In this document: positions 43,527 to 53,546 of the stretch, piece after piece
Layout: each line of letters starts with the position of its first letter
How positions within the stretch are numbered: the first letter of the stretch is position 1
Assembly (NCBI GenBank): GCA_018222585.1
Contig: JAAFAB010000002.1
Location: forward strand, 124,001-188,000
Direction of reading: 5' to 3'
DNA: 64,000 nt
Source: Paracoccaceae bacterium
GTDB taxonomy: Bacteria; Pseudomonadota; Alphaproteobacteria; Rhodobacterales; Rhodobacteraceae
Notes under the pieces: model-generated
What the model saw: only the letters and a program-made list of their open reading frames with translations
Told to the model about the DNA's origin: nothing
Databases searched by the model: none
Translations under genes and position numbers: made by a program

Positions 43527-44135
43527 CTAGCTGACGAAGGTATTGCCGAAGCAGAGATCGATGGCCTCGGGAGCCTGCATCGGGGGGACGACCTCGAAGC
43601 TCTGGCGCAGCAGCACCACGTCGTCGCGAGAGACTTCGAAGGTCCAGGTGCCGGTGACCAGTTCGCGGTCGAACTCGAAGTTGAAGCTGCGCACGCCCCA
43701 GCGGGAAGCGAGCGCCGGGTTCCAGCTTTCTGTCGTCACCTGGCGGGGGCCGACCGGCGGATGGCGCACGGTAAAGAGATAGGGGCCGGGGGCGGCCTCG
43801 GGCGCAAGCCGGATGCGGATGCCGAAGGAGATGCCGATATAGGCCGGGACCACGCGGCTGGCGAGCACCAGCTCGGGGTTCTCTTCGGTCAGCAGGATGT
43901 AGCCCGACTCGGTCTCCGGCGCCGGCTCGCGGGCCACGTGGTCGGCGGGACAGTAGATGCCGGCCTCGTTCATCTCGAGCGGAGGCAGCAGGATGTCGGC
44001 CAGCGGGGTCGTACCCTCGGCCGTGGCGGGCAGGGCCGGGAGGAGGAGCAGGGTGGCGCCGCGCAACATGCCCGCGAGCCCGCCGCGAAGGGCGGGCCGC
44101 AGGGTCTTCCGGAGAGGCGCGGCGCGGGTCATCAT
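43527..44135 (-). CDS. DUF3859 domain exported protein
   Basis: A 202-residue protein with a basic start and a hydrophobic stretch (MLRGATLLLLPALPATAEGT), a signal peptide with cleavage near residue 40. The mature part (YIGISFGIRIRLAPEAAPGP, PVGPRQVTTESWN, FEFDRELVTGTWTFEVSRDD) matches the DUF3859 pattern as I know it from this group; function unknown. Its ATG overlaps the pckA stop by one base (TGATG), so it may be translated from the pckA message. Confidence 0.72.
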   Translation of the reverse strand: MMTRAAPLRKTLRPALRGGLAGMLRGATLLLLPALPATAEGTTPLADILLPPLEMNEAGIYCPADHVAREPAPETESGYILLTEENPELVLASRVVPAYIGISFGIRIRLAPEAAPGPYLFTVRHPPVGPRQVTTESWNPALASRWGVRSFNFEFDRELVTGTWTFEVSRDDVVLLRQSFEVVPPMQAPEAIDLCFGNTFVS

Positions 44136-45733
44136 CAGCCGATCGCTGCGGCTTTCACATCGTCGTCGATATAGGGCAGGTACTGCTCGAAGTTCTCCGA
44201 GAACATGGTGACCAGTTTCGACGCCTGGGCGTCGTAGCCCGCCTTGTCCTCCCAGGTCTGGCGCGGGTCCAGCAAGGCCGGTGCGACACCGGGGACCGAG
44301 ACGGGAACCTCGAAGCCGAAGTTCTGGTCCTTGCGGAACTCGGCCTCGTTCAGCGAGCCGTCGAGCGCCGCGGTCAGCAAGGCGCGGGTGGCACGGATCG
44401 GCATCCGGCTACCGGTGCCGAAACCGCCGCCGGTCCAGCCGGTGTTCACCAGCCAGCAGGTCGCGCCGTGCTTGGCGATCTTCTCGCGCAGCAGGTTGCC
44501 GTATTCTTCCGGGCGACGCGGCATGAAGGGCGCGCCGAAGCAGGTCGAGAACGTGGGGATGGGTTCCAGCACGCCGCGCTCGGTGCCCGGGGTCTTCGAG
44601 GTGAAGCCCGACAGGAAGTGGTACATCGCCTGGGCCGGGGTCAGCCGCGAGATCGGCGGCAGCACGCCATAGGCGTCGCAGGTCAGCAGGATGATGTTCT
44701 TCGGGTGGCCGCCAAGCGCGGTGTCGGACGCGTTGGAGATATAGTCCAGCGGGTAGGCGCAGCGCATGTTCTCGGTCAGGCTGGCATCCTCGAAGTCGAT
44801 CTCGAAGGTCTCTTCGTCGTAGACCATGTTCTCGATCACCGTGCCGAACATCGAACAGGTGGCGTAGATCTCGGGCTCCGCCTCGGCCGAGAGGTTGATC
44901 GTCTTGGCGTAGCAGCCGCCTTCGAAGTTGAAGGTGCCGCGATCCGACCAGCCGTGTTCATCATCGCCGATCAGCACGCGCGAGGGGTCGGCCGAGAGGG
45001 TGGTCTTGCCGGTGCCCGAAAGACCGAAGAACACGGCCGTGTCGACGGGGTTGCCCTTGGCGTGGTTGGCCGAGCAATGCATCGGCATCACGCCCTTCTC
45101 GGGCAGCAGGTAGTTGAGCAGGGTGAAGACGGATTTCTTGTTCTCGCCGGCGTATTCGGTGCCGCCGATCAGGATGACCTTCTTGGCGAAGTTCAGCGCG
45201 ATGACGGTTTCGCTGCGGCAGCCGTGGCGGGCCGGATCGGCCTGGAAGCTGGGGCAGTTGATGATGGTGAAATCCGAGACGTAGTCGTTCAGCGCCTCGC
45301 GGTCGGGCCGGCGCAGCAGGTGACGGATGAACAGGTTGTGCCAGGCAAGCTCGGACACGACGCGGACGTTGATCGCATAGGCCGGGTCGGCGCCGCCGAT
45401 CAGATCCTGCACGAAGTAGTCCTTGCCCTTCATGTGGGCCAGCATGTCGGCGTAGAGCACGTCGAAGGCCTCGGGGGTCATCTCGGCGTTGTTGTCCCAC
45501 CAGATCTTGTCGGCCACGTCGGGCGTCTTGACCACGTGCTTGTCCTTCGGCGAGCGGCCGGTGAACTTGCCGGTGGTGACCAGGAAGGTGCCCCCCTTGC
45601 CCATCGTGCCCTCGTTCCGCTTCAAGGCGGCTTCGATCAGCGCGGGCTCCATTAGGTTGTAATAGACATTGCCCAGCTCCTCGATCCCCTGATCCTCGAG
45701 CCGGAAGTGCGGGTTCACCCGTCCAAATGTCAT
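44135..45733 (-). CDS. pckA: phosphoenolpyruvate carboxykinase (ATP)
   Basis: The enzyme converts oxaloacetate and ATP to PEP and CO2, the first step of gluconeogenesis. The 532-residue protein contains [27 protein letters not shown], the kinase P-loop GLSGTGKTT at residues 237-245 and [21 protein letters not shown] chose the ATG at 45733, 8 nt after AGGAG; a GTG nine bases earlier is too close to that site. A tandem operator-like sequence lies 155-188 bp upstream. Confidence 0.97.
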   Translation of the reverse strand: MTFGRVNPHFRLEDQGIEELGNVYYNLMEPALIEAALKRNEGTMGKGGTFLVTTGKFTGRSPKDKHVVKTPDVADKIWWDNNAEMTPEAFDVLYADMLAHMKGKDYFVQDLIGGADPAYAINVRVVSELAWHNLFIRHLLRRPDREALNDYVSDFTIINCPSFQADPARHGCRSETVIALNFAKKVILIGGTEYAGENKKSVFTLLNYLLPEKGVMPMHCSANHAKGNPVDTAVFFGLSGTGKTTLSADPSRVLIGDDEHGWSDRGTFNFEGGCYAKTINLSAEAEPEIYATCSMFGTVIENMVYDEETFEIDFEDASLTENMRCAYPLDYISNASDTALGGHPKNIILLTCDAYGVLPPISRLTPAQAMYHFLSGFTSKTPGTERGVLEPIPTFSTCFGAPFMPRRPEEYGNLLREKIAKHGATCWLVNTGWTGGGFGTGSRMPIRATRALLTAALDGSLNEAEFRKDQNFGFEVPVSVPGVAPALLDPRQTWEDKAGYDAQASKLVTMFSENFEQYLPYIDDDVKAAAIG

Positions 45734-45887
45734 GTCTAACACTCCTGTAGCCGCGCTGCCGCGGCGATCCTGTCATCCGGGCGCCGACCGTATTGGATTG
45801 GAGAAGGCTGGCGCCGGAACCGGGGCGATGTCCCGATATCGGGCCTCATAACACGTCAACTTCGAATGTGAACAGCCTGCCAGGGGA

Positions 45888-45921
45888 GGTTAGCGCAACC
45901 ATCATGGGGTTAGCGCAACCA
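45888..45921. promoter_or_regulatory. tandem 14-bp operator-like repeats upstream of pckA
   Basis: GGTTAGCGCAACCA occurs at 45888-45901 and again at 45908-45921, exactly 20 bp apart. Each copy is a near-palindrome (GGTT-AGCGC-AACC). The shape resembles LacI-family sites, such as those of CceR/PckR, which control pckA and central carbon genes in alphaproteobacteria. It lies in the 450-bp gap between the divergent pckA and chvI genes, which otherwise holds a CCCGATATCGGG palindrome at 45832 and no gene. Confidence 0.55.
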
Positions 45922-46183
45922 CTTGCGGGAACCTGCCCGCCGTCCGGCAGGTGTTTGGCAGCCAAGGAAAAATTCAGGGCGTCCTAAGACATTTTCGCCA
46001 CATCTGCCGGCACGGCCCGGGCGATTCGCGTTTCGCCATTGCCTGAGTCGCGGGGAAAGGTGATTATTGTGGTAAAATCATGTCGATAGGACCTCCGGAC
46101 CCTGGCCTGAAGGATGCGGGCCCCGCCATGCGGTGGGGTGACAGAATGTCCCGGGCGGAACGAGCAGTATGGAAGGAAGAACC

Positions 46184-46885
46184 ATGTCCAAGATCGCTCT
46201 TGTGGACGACGACCGGAATATCCTCACCTCCGTGGCCATCACGCTCGAGGCGGAGGGCTTCGAGGTAGAGACCTACTCCGACGGCCAGGCGGCGCTGGAG
46301 GCCTTCAACAAGGCCCTGCCCGACATGGCCGTACTGGACATCAAGATGCCGCGCATGGATGGCATGGACCTGCTGCAGCGGCTGCGCCAGAAGACCACCA
46401 TGCCGGTGATCTTCCTGACCTCGAAGGACGACGAGATCGACGAGGTGCTGGGCTTGCGCATGGGTGCTGACGACTACGTCAAGAAGCCGTTCAGCCAGCG
46501 CCTGCTGGTCGCCCGCATCCGCGCCCTGCTGCGCCGACAGGAGGCCCAGGCCGGCGATATCGTTGCCGATACCGATGACACCAAGGTGATGGAACGCGGC
46601 CACCTGCGCATGGATCCGCTGCGCCATTCGGTGACCTGGAAGGGCCAGGACGTGACCCTGACAGTGACGGAATTCCTGCTGCTGCAGGCCCTTGCACAGC
46701 GCCCCGGCTTCGTGAAGAGCCGCGATCAGCTGATGGACGTGGCCTACGACGACCAGGTCTATGTCGACGACCGGACCATCGACAGCCACATCAAGCGCCT
46801 GCGCAAGAAGCTGCGCAACGCCGACCAGGATTTCTCCGCGATCGAGACCCTCTACGGTATCGGTTACCGGTACAACGAAGAATAA
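46184..46885 (+). CDS. chvI: two-component response regulator ChvI
   Basis: The 233-residue OmpR/PhoB-type regulator has a receiver domain with Asp52 ([14 protein letters not shown]) and Lys in DDYVKKPF. A winged-helix DNA-binding domain follows ([20 protein letters not shown], then [12 protein letters not shown]). The sequence is of the ChvI type, which with ChvG answers to envelope stress and acid. The ATG at 46184 ([10 protein letters not shown]) follows GGAAGGAAG. The kinase gene follows 10 bp after its stop. Confidence 0.93.
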   Translation: MSKIALVDDDRNILTSVAITLEAEGFEVETYSDGQAALEAFNKALPDMAVLDIKMPRMDGMDLLQRLRQKTTMPVIFLTSKDDEIDEVLGLRMGADDYVKKPFSQRLLVARIRALLRRQEAQAGDIVADTDDTKVMERGHLRMDPLRHSVTWKGQDVTLTVTEFLLLQALAQRPGFVKSRDQLMDVAYDDQVYVDDRTIDSHIKRLRKKLRNADQDFSAIETLYGIGYRYNEE

Positions 46886-46895
46886 AGTCTCGTCC

Positions 46896-48620
46896 ATGGC
46901 GCTTGCCGAAGGGATCAGCGTGCAGGACTCAACTCCCCAGGGACGCCGCAAGGGCGCCGAGCGGCGCGGAGACGTCGTGCTGGGCGAGGAATTCGTCGCG
47001 CCCGGCACCGTGGTCGACGAGGAGATCCGCCAGCGGCGGGAGCGGCGCGGCCTCTTCGCGCTGAAAGCCTCGCCGCTGACCCGCAAGATCATCATCTTCA
47101 ACCTGATCGCATTGAACGTGCTGGTGGCGGGGGTGCTCTACCTCTCTTCCTCGCGGGAAAGCCTGCTGGCGCAACGCCAGGCGGCCCTGGTCAGCGAGTC
47201 GCGGCTGATCGCAAATATCTTCGAGGCCCAGATCGCCCCGGGCGCCGAGGTCGACCTGCTGACGCGGCGCGGCGTGGATGTCTCGGGCACCCTTGCGGCG
47301 CTGGACCTGCGCGCCGGGCTGACGCTGCTGATCTTCGATGACGAGGGCGACCTGGTCGCCCGGCGCGCCGGCCCAGACCCCCGGATCGACGAGAGCCATG
47401 CGACCTATGTCACCGACTTCCTGACCGCAGTCTGGAACGGGTTCGCCAGCGTCTTTTCCTCGGGGCGGGTGCCGCTGCCGACCATCGCCATCGAAGCCGA
47501 GGCCCGCCGCCTGATCGCCCTCAATGGCACCGGCGGGCAGGAAACCTCGACCGCGCGCGGGGCCGAGGGGCGCTTTCACACCGCGCTGACCCCGATCCTG
47601 GCCGGCAGCCAGCCCGTCGGCGTCGTTGCCCTTGCCGGGACGGTGGGCGAAATCGACGCCATGGTTCGCCAGGAGCGCGAGCGCGTGCTGCAGATGTTCA
47701 TCATCGCCACGCTGGTCTCGGTCGGGCTCAGCCTGGTGCTGGCCTCGACCATCGCGAATCCGCTGTCTGACCTCGCCGCCGCCGCCGAGCTGGGCGGCGA
47801 CCGGGGTAATACCCGCCCCAAGCCGAGCCGCGTGCGCATCCCCGACCTGACCGCGCGACCGGATGAGATCGGGCGGCTCTCGGGCGCCCTGCGCGGCATG
47901 GTTTCCGCGCTCTACGACCGGATCGATGCGAACGAGCAGTTCGCGGCGGATGTGGCGCATGAGATCAAGAACCCGCTGGCCAGCCTGCGCTCGGCCGTCG
48001 GCACCCTGCGGGTGGCCAAGCGTGACGACCAGCGCACGCAGCTGATGGACGTGATCGAGCACGACGTGCGCCGTCTCGACCGGCTGGTCAGCGACATCTC
48101 CAACGCCTCGCGGCTGGATTCCGAGCTGGTGAAGGAAGAGGAAGAGGAGTTCGACCTGCTGCGGATGCTCGGCAGCCTGACCGACTACCTGGGCGAACAG
48201 GCGGCGGGCAAGGGCATCGATTTCATCACCGACCTGCCGCACGAGGACCTTGTGCTGAGCGGGCTGGAGGCGCGGCTGGCGCAGGTCTTCGTCAACCTGA
48301 TCACCAATGCGATTTCCTTCTGCGAAGAGGGCGACGCGATCCGCGTCTGGGCCCGGCGGCGCGAGAACCGCGTGCTGGTGGTGGTCGAGGACACCGGCCC
48401 CGGCATCCCCGACCAGTCGCTGCAAAAGATCTTCAAGCGGTTCTATTCGCACCGTCCGGCGTCGGACTTCGGCAACAACTCCGGCCTCGGGCTGGCAATC
48501 AGCAAGCAGATCGTCGAAGCCCATGGCGGCGTGATCTGGGCCGAAAACATCCGCCCCACCGATGCCGACATCACCTCGGATCCTCTCGGCGCGCGCTTCG
48601 TCGTCGGCCTGCCGATCTGA
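46896..48620 (+). CDS. chvG: two-component sensor histidine kinase ChvG
   Basis: The 574-residue kinase has a cytoplasmic N-terminus of about 65 residues and a first helix (KIIIFNLIALNVLVAGVLYL). A periplasmic domain follows to about residue 265, then a second helix (LQMFIIATLVSVGLSLVLAS) and HAMP. The phospho-acceptor His355 is in DVAHEIKNPLASLRS, and the ATPase motifs are FVNLITNAISF, DTGPGIPDQ and NSGLGLAI. It pairs with ChvI. HprK follows after a 1-bp gap, linking the system to the PTS-type branch. Confidence 0.93.
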   Translation: MALAEGISVQDSTPQGRRKGAERRGDVVLGEEFVAPGTVVDEEIRQRRERRGLFALKASPLTRKIIIFNLIALNVLVAGVLYLSSSRESLLAQRQAALVSESRLIANIFEAQIAPGAEVDLLTRRGVDVSGTLAALDLRAGLTLLIFDDEGDLVARRAGPDPRIDESHATYVTDFLTAVWNGFASVFSSGRVPLPTIAIEAEARRLIALNGTGGQETSTARGAEGRFHTALTPILAGSQPVGVVALAGTVGEIDAMVRQERERVLQMFIIATLVSVGLSLVLASTIANPLSDLAAAAELGGDRGNTRPKPSRVRIPDLTARPDEIGRLSGALRGMVSALYDRIDANEQFAADVAHEIKNPLASLRSAVGTLRVAKRDDQRTQLMDVIEHDVRRLDRLVSDISNASRLDSELVKEEEEEFDLLRMLGSLTDYLGEQAAGKGIDFITDLPHEDLVLSGLEARLAQVFVNLITNAISFCEEGDAIRVWARRRENRVLVVVEDTGPGIPDQSLQKIFKRFYSHRPASDFGNNSGLGLAISKQIVEAHGGVIWAENIRPTDADITSDPLGARFVVGLPI

Positions 48621-48621
48621 C

Positions 48622-49053
48622 ATGGTGGAAACGCGCGAAGCCCGGGTGGTCCATGCCAGCTGCGTCGCGGCTCAGGGCCGCGCGGTGCTGATCCTGGGCG
48701 CCTCGGGCAGCGGCAAGAGCAGCCTGGCGCTGGAACTGATGTCGCGCGGCGCCTCGCTGGTGGCCGACGACCGGGTGATCCTGTCCCGCGAGGGGGACCG
48801 GCTGATCGCCCGCGCCCCGGAAACGCTCTCGGGGATGATCGAGGCACGGGGGGTGGGCCTACTGGGCGCGGTGCCGACCGGGCCGCAGCCGATCACGCTG
48901 GTGGTCGATCTCGACAAGACCGAGGAAAACCGGCTTCCGCCGCATCGCAGCACGAATTTGCTGGGGCTTTCCTTAACCTTGCTTCACAATACTGGCACCG
49001 CGGCTTTCGCTGCGGCGATTCTGCAATATTTGCGTGAAGGGCGCCGCGCGTAG
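48622..49053 (+). CDS. hprK: HPr kinase/phosphorylase, short alphaproteobacterial form
   Basis: The 143-residue protein is only the catalytic C-domain of HprK. Walker A is GASGSGKSS (residues 26-34), [15 protein letters not shown] follows, and the family signature is [14 protein letters not shown]. Firmicute HprK has an extra N-domain of about 130 residues. It phosphorylates HPr on a serine (Ser49 of the HPr here). The ATG at 48622 follows the chvG stop by 1 bp. Confidence 0.92.
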   Translation: MVETREARVVHASCVAAQGRAVLILGASGSGKSSLALELMSRGASLVADDRVILSREGDRLIARAPETLSGMIEARGVGLLGAVPTGPQPITLVVDLDKTEENRLPPHRSTNLLGLSLTLLHNTGTAAFAAAILQYLREGRRA

Positions 49054-49100
49054 ACACGCGGAGCGCGACTTTTCGCCAAGCACAACCAGCGACGGCAGCC

Positions 49101-50003
49101 ATGGCCACCGCAGAAGAGCAGACCGGACCGACCCAGAGACTCGTCCTCGTGACGGGCCCTTCCGGGGCTGGCCGCTCGACCGCCATCCGCGCGCTGGAGG
49201 ACCTCGGCTTCGAAGCCATCGACAACATGCCGCTGTCGCTGCTGCCACGCCTGCTGGACGGGCCGCCGCTGCGGCGCCCACTGGCGCTCGGCCTCGACAC
49301 CCGCAACCGCGATTTCTCGACCCTGGCGCTGATCGAGGCGCTGGACAGCCTGCGCCAGATCCGCGGGGTTCCGCTGGAACTGCTCTACCTCGACTGCCGC
49401 CCGGACGTGCTGTCACGCCGCTTCTCCGAGACCCGCCGCCGGCATCCCATGGCCCCGGAGGAAACCCCCGAGGACGGCATCGCGCGGGAGTTCGATCTGC
49501 TGGGCCCGATCCGCACCCGCGCCGACGTCCTGATAGACACCTCCGAGATGACGGTGCACGACCTGCGCGCCGAGATCGACGGCCATTTCGCGCCGCAGGG
49601 GGGGCAGGGGCTGGCGGTCTCGCTGCATTCCTTCAGCTACAAGCGGGGCCTGCCGCGGGGCATCGACATGGTGTTCGACGTGCGCTTCCTGAAGAACCCC
49701 TACTGGGAGCCCGCGCTGCGCGGCCTCGACGGAACGGACCGCGCGGTGCAGGATCATGTCGCCTCCGACGCGCGCTTCGCGCCCTTCCTGTCAAAGGTGA
49801 CGGAGCTGACGCTGATGCTGCTGCCCGCCTATATCGAGGAGGGCAAGGCCCACCTTGCCATCGGCTTCGGCTGTACCGGGGGGCAACACCGTTCCGTCAC
49901 TTTGGCCGAAAGGCTGGGCCGGGCCCTTGCGGAGGCTGGCTGGCAGGTGTCTATAAGGCATCGCGAACAGGAACGGCGCCGGGCCGGGGAGGGGGCCGCA
50001 TGA
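49101..50003 (+). CDS. rapZ: RNase adapter / nucleotide-binding protein RapZ
   Basis: The 300-residue protein has a P-loop domain ([11 protein letters not shown], residues 17-27) and a C-terminal domain with [20 protein letters not shown]. In E. coli, RapZ guides RNase E to GlmZ in amino-sugar control; here its role is unknown, and its place between HprK and EIIA suggests a link to PTS signalling. The P-loop has Arg25 where most family members have the nucleotide-binding Lys, which may lower ATP binding. Its stop overlaps the EIIA start (ATGA). Confidence 0.92.
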   Translation: MATAEEQTGPTQRLVLVTGPSGAGRSTAIRALEDLGFEAIDNMPLSLLPRLLDGPPLRRPLALGLDTRNRDFSTLALIEALDSLRQIRGVPLELLYLDCRPDVLSRRFSETRRRHPMAPEETPEDGIAREFDLLGPIRTRADVLIDTSEMTVHDLRAEIDGHFAPQGGQGLAVSLHSFSYKRGLPRGIDMVFDVRFLKNPYWEPALRGLDGTDRAVQDHVASDARFAPFLSKVTELTLMLLPAYIEEGKAHLAIGFGCTGGQHRSVTLAERLGRALAEAGWQVSIRHREQERRRAGEGAA

Positions 50004-50443
50004 GCTTCTCTGCCGACGCCGCGCGCACACCCGAAGGAAGATCCGCCTTGATCGGAATCGTCATCGTCGCCCATGGCGGGCTGGCACGGGAATACAAGGC
50101 CGCCGTCGAGCATGTCGTCGGCGCCCAGCCGGGTATTTCCGCCATCTCGATCGAGAACAACTGCGACCGTGCCTTCAAGGAGGCCGAGATCTGCAGGGCC
50201 GCCGACACTGTCGACCAGGGCCAGGGGGTCGTGGTGGTCACCGACATGTTCGGTGGCTCTCCCAGCAACCTGTCCCTGATGGCCTGCCGCCCCGACGATC
50301 GGCGGATTCTCTACGGTGTGAACCTTCCGGCCTTGATCAAGCTGGCCAAGTCGCGGCATAAATCCCTGCCGGAGGCGGTGCGCGATGCCACCGAAGCCGG
50401 GCGCAAGTACATCGACAGCCGAAATCTGAGCATGGGCGCCTGA
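50000..50443 (+). CDS. PTS EIIA component, mannose family (ManX/EIIA-Man type)
   Basis: A 147-residue phosphocarrier. The reactive His25 lies in [20 protein letters not shown], and [20 protein letters not shown] is the second signature. No EIIB or EIIC is adjacent, so it probably acts in regulation, not sugar uptake. The ATG at 50000 overlaps rapZ and has GGAGG upstream. A TTG at 50048 (His would be residue 9) matches the usual family start and has GAAGGAAG before it, and is a serious alternative. Confidence 0.9.
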   Translation: MSFSADAARTPEGRSALIGIVIVAHGGLAREYKAAVEHVVGAQPGISAISIENNCDRAFKEAEICRAADTVDQGQGVVVVTDMFGGSPSNLSLMACRPDDRRILYGVNLPALIKLAKSRHKSLPEAVRDATEAGRKYIDSRNLSMGA

Positions 50444-50482
50444 GGGCATCCAGGCCGGCACCGGCCCGGGGGGACAGGGACC

Positions 50483-50761
50483 ATGAGCGACAGCGTCACG
50501 CGCGAGCTGACCATCGTCAACGAGAAGGGGCTGCACGCCCGGGCTTCGGCCAAGTTCGTCGAGGTGGTCGAAGCCTTCGATGCCCGCGCCGAGGTCAGCC
50601 ACGACGGCCTGTCGACGGGCGGCGATTCGATCATGGGCCTTTTGATGTTGGCAGCGGGCAAGGGAACCTCTATTGAGGTCGAAACCTCGGGGCCGGATGC
50701 GACGGCCCTTGCCGATGCGCTGGAACGGCTGGTGGCGGACCGTTTCGGGGAAGAAATGTAG
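50483..50761 (+). CDS. HPr phosphocarrier protein
   Basis: The 92-residue HPr is phosphorylated on His18 (KGLHARASAKF) by enzyme I and on Ser49 (GGDSIMGLLML) by HprK. It follows EIIA by 39 bp; GGGG rather than a canonical Shine-Dalgarno sequence precedes the ATG. Enzyme I is not in the window. With HprK, RapZ and EIIA it forms the regulatory, transport-less PTS common in alphaproteobacteria. Confidence 0.95.
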   Translation: MSDSVTRELTIVNEKGLHARASAKFVEVVEAFDARAEVSHDGLSTGGDSIMGLLMLAAGKGTSIEVETSGPDATALADALERLVADRFGEEM

Positions 50762-50828
50762 CGACGGAACTTCTGATCCCCAGCGTGAAACGCTATATGG
50801 ACTCGGAAGACGACGGACAGGTGACCTC

Positions 50829-51725
50829 TTGGTAGATCAGAGCCAGAACCAGTTGCGGGACGTGCATCAGGGCGCGTCGGAGCCGGTGACCTACACCAAG
50901 TACGACCGCCGTTCGCTGACCTATTCGAACACCTTCGACAATCCGCTGCAGCGGAACACGATCCTCGGCCTGGAATGGCTGACGGGCAAGCTGACGATCC
51001 TGCGGCTGATCCGCAAGTTCGAGCGTCAGGGCGCGCCCCAGGGGCAGGCGTTCTGGAAAGCCTGCCTGGACGTGATGGGCATTCCCGTGGTCACCCCGCA
51101 GGCGCAGCTCGAGAAGATTCCGGCCGACGGCCCGGTGGTGGTGGTCGCCAATCACCCGCACGGCATGGTCGACGGCATGATCCTGGCCGAGCTGATCGGC
51201 CGTCGCCGTCTCGACTACAAGATCCTGACCCGCTCGGTGCTGACCGGTATCGACGAGGTCGCCTCCTCCTACATGATCCCGGTGCCCTTCCCCCATGACC
51301 CGGAAGCGCAGAAGAAGATGATCGAGATGCGCGCCAAGGCCATGGCCCACCTGAAGGAGGGCGGCATCGTGGCGCTCTTCCCCTCCGGGGTGGTGGCCAG
51401 TTCCGAAACCATGTTCGGCCCCGCCATCGAGGCCGAGTGGAATGTCTTCACCGCGCAGATGATCCGCCGTTCGGGCGCCAAGGTCGTGCCGATCCGCTTC
51501 ACCGGCTCCAACTCTCGCTGGTACCAGATGGCCAACCAGGTGTCGGCCACCCTGCGCCAGGGCCTGCTGCTGCACGAGATCGTCCATGCGCTGAACAAGC
51601 CCCAGGCCCCGATCGTCGGAGACGTGATCGGTGATGCGGCGATGGAACGGCTGGCCAGCGACCCCCGTGGTTTCATGGCCTGGCTGCGCGAGCACACCAC
51701 CTCGCTGGAGCCGGGCGCCGTCTGA
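50829..51725 (+). CDS. lysophospholipid acyltransferase family protein
   Basis: A 298-residue PlsC-like acyltransferase. The acyl-binding motif NHPHGMVDGMILAELIG carries the His/Asp pair of the HX(4-5)D type, and LFPSGVVASSETMFGP is the second motif. It resembles the OlsA/hemolysin-like branch and probably acylates glycerol-3-phosphate or a lyso-lipid. I chose the TTG at 50829 because homologues begin near VDQSQNQLRDV; the Shine-Dalgarno sequence is weak, and a GTG at 50862 is possible. Confidence 0.8.
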   Translation: MVDQSQNQLRDVHQGASEPVTYTKYDRRSLTYSNTFDNPLQRNTILGLEWLTGKLTILRLIRKFERQGAPQGQAFWKACLDVMGIPVVTPQAQLEKIPADGPVVVVANHPHGMVDGMILAELIGRRRLDYKILTRSVLTGIDEVASSYMIPVPFPHDPEAQKKMIEMRAKAMAHLKEGGIVALFPSGVVASSETMFGPAIEAEWNVFTAQMIRRSGAKVVPIRFTGSNSRWYQMANQVSATLRQGLLLHEIVHALNKPQAPIVGDVIGDAAMERLASDPRGFMAWLREHTTSLEPGAV

Positions 51726-51834
51726 AGGTCCTGGCGCGGGGGGCTTGCCCCCAGCCTTTGCGGGGCTCGATGCCCTGGCACAGGCTACGCCCGGCCTGTC
51801 TCGGGGTCGGATTGGGCGATGCGGGGCGGTGGCC

Positions 51835-52638
51835 TTACTGGCGACGCAGCAGGCGGAAGATCTCCGAGGCACCCCAGCCGGCGAGGACCGCCAGAACGAT
51901 GGCCATCAGCGCATAGAGCACCGAATTCTCGCGCGACAGGGCAAACAGCCATTGCTCCATCCCGACCTTGCCGACACGAATCGCCGTCTCGTGGCGCGAG
52001 GCAAGCTCGCCGTTGCGCAGCAGGTAGACGTTCACCGTGTAGACGCCGGTCGGTAGGCTGGAGGGCAGCGGCACCTCGGTGCGGAACAGGGTCTGCTCGT
52101 CGAAGCGCACCGTGCCCTCGCGCATCTGGTAAAGTCCCTGGCGCTGGCGGATCCGCAGCAGGGATTCGACGAAGGCGTCTTCGTCCGTCACCTCGTCGCG
52201 CGAGGTGATCGAACGTACCGCGCGCGGGATCGAAATGCGCTGGCGCAGGTCCTCGGTAGCGGTCAGCACCTGCTCCAGCGGTGCGGTGGTGGCGACGGCG
52301 TAGAAGCTGGGCGCCTGGCGGATCGTCACCTGGTCGGTGTTGACCCAGATCCCCGCCACGCGCTCCTTGCGCAGCACGGCGACGGACTCGGTCGGGCCGG
52401 CGATGGTGATCACCACCTCTGCGCCGGGTTCCAGCTGCGGGGTCTCGCGCTTGACCGCGCCGAAGATGAGAATCTCGGAGCCGTCGAAGTTCGCGGTGAT
52501 CGCCACGCGATTCTGCGACAGGCCCAAAAGCAGCTGCTCCGCCGGGGGAGGTGGCGCTTCGGGGTCCTCCTGCGCCATCGGCAGGGCGGGGACGAACAGC
52601 AGCAGCGCCGCCACAAGCAGGGGCAGGAGCCGGCTCAT
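51835..52638 (-). CDS. TIGR02186 family transmembrane protein
   Basis: The 267-residue protein has a signal peptide (LLPLLVAALLLFVPALPMAQ), then a beta-rich periplasmic domain (QNRVAITANFDGSEILIFGA). A C-terminal transmembrane helix ends SEIFRLLRRQ. The family is known as the conserved partner of TauE/SafE permeases in alphaproteobacteria, and here its ATG overlaps the permease stop by 4 bp. Its function is unknown; it may sense or shape substrate export. Confidence 0.85.
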   Translation of the reverse strand: MSRLLPLLVAALLLFVPALPMAQEDPEAPPPPAEQLLLGLSQNRVAITANFDGSEILIFGAVKRETPQLEPGAEVVITIAGPTESVAVLRKERVAGIWVNTDQVTIRQAPSFYAVATTAPLEQVLTATEDLRQRISIPRAVRSITSRDEVTDEDAFVESLLRIRQRQGLYQMREGTVRFDEQTLFRTEVPLPSSLPTGVYTVNVYLLRNGELASRHETAIRVGKVGMEQWLFALSRENSVLYALMAIVLAVLAGWGASEIFRLLRRQ

Positions 52639-53546
52639 GACACCTCCGCGATGCTGTAGATCTCGGAGGGTGGCAGGAAGAGGTCGAGGGCCAGCTTGAA
52701 GCAGACCGCCAGCACCAGCAGGGCCAGCAGGATGCGCAGCTGCTCGGCCTTCATGCGGGCGCCGATACGGGTGCCGATCTGGGCGCCGACGACGCCGCCG
52801 ATCAGCAGGAACAGGGCCAGCGCCACGTCGACGGTGTGGTTGGTCACCGCGTGCAGGAAGGTGGTGAAACCCGCCACCACGATGATCTGCAGCAGCGAGG
52901 TGCCGATCACCACCTTGGTGGGGATGTGCAGCAGGTAGATCATTGCCGGCACCATGATGAAGCCGCCGCCGACGCCCATCACGGCCGAGAGCACGCCGAC
53001 CGCCGCGCCGACCAGCAGCGGCGGGATGACCGAGATATAGAGGCCCGAGGTGCGGAACCGCATCTTCAGCGGCAGGGTATGCACCAGTCCGCGCTGCTTG
53101 CGCTTCCTGACCGGCGTACCGCCTCTGGCGCGGCGCAGGGCCGACAGGCTCTCGATGAACATCAGCCCGCCGATGGCGCCGAGGAAGACCACGTAGCAGA
53201 GGTTGACCAGAAGATCGACCTGGCCGAGCTGCTTCAGGTAGTTGAACAGCGCCACGCCGGCGCCGGATCCGATCACGCCCCCGACCTGAAGCACCAGCCC
53301 CATGCGCAGGTCGACATTGCGTCGCCTGAGATGCGCGAACAGCCCCGAGACCGACGAGGCGATGATCTGGTTGGCCGAGGTCGCCACGGCGACGGTCGGC
53401 GGAATGCCGATGAAGAACAGCAGCGGGGTGATCAGAAATCCGCCTCCGACGCCGAACATGCCCGAGAGCACCCCCACCAGACCGCCGAGACCCAGCAGCA
53501 GGAAGATGTTCACGGAGACCTCGGCAATGGGGAGGTAGATCTGCAT
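52635..53546 (-). CDS. sulfite exporter TauE/SafE family permease
   Basis: A 303-residue membrane protein with two TauE repeats: GLVGVLSGMFGVGGGFLITP and GVLSAVMGVGGGFIMVPAMI, which mark the twin motifs. Eight or nine helices in all. It is stop/start-coupled to the TIGR02186 gene, so the two form a unit. The exported anion is not known. The ATG at 53546 follows AGGAGA. Confidence 0.9.
   Translation of the reverse strand: MQIYLPIAEVSVNIFLLLGLGGLVGVLSGMFGVGGGFLITPLLFFIGIPPTVAVATSANQIIASSVSGLFAHLRRRNVDLRMGLVLQVGGVIGSGAGVALFNYLKQLGQVDLLVNLCYVVFLGAIGGLMFIESLSALRRARGGTPVRKRKQRGLVHTLPLKMRFRTSGLYISVIPPLLVGAAVGVLSAVMGVGGGFIMVPAMIYLLHIPTKVVIGTSLLQIIVVAGFTTFLHAVTNHTVDVALALFLLIGGVVGAQIGTRIGARMKAEQLRILLALLVLAVCFKLALDLFLPPSEIYSIAEVS

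Noticed and set aside
46929-48623. 564-codon minus-strand frame opposite chvG
   Set aside because: chvG has all kinase motifs on the plus strand; the antisense frame has none.
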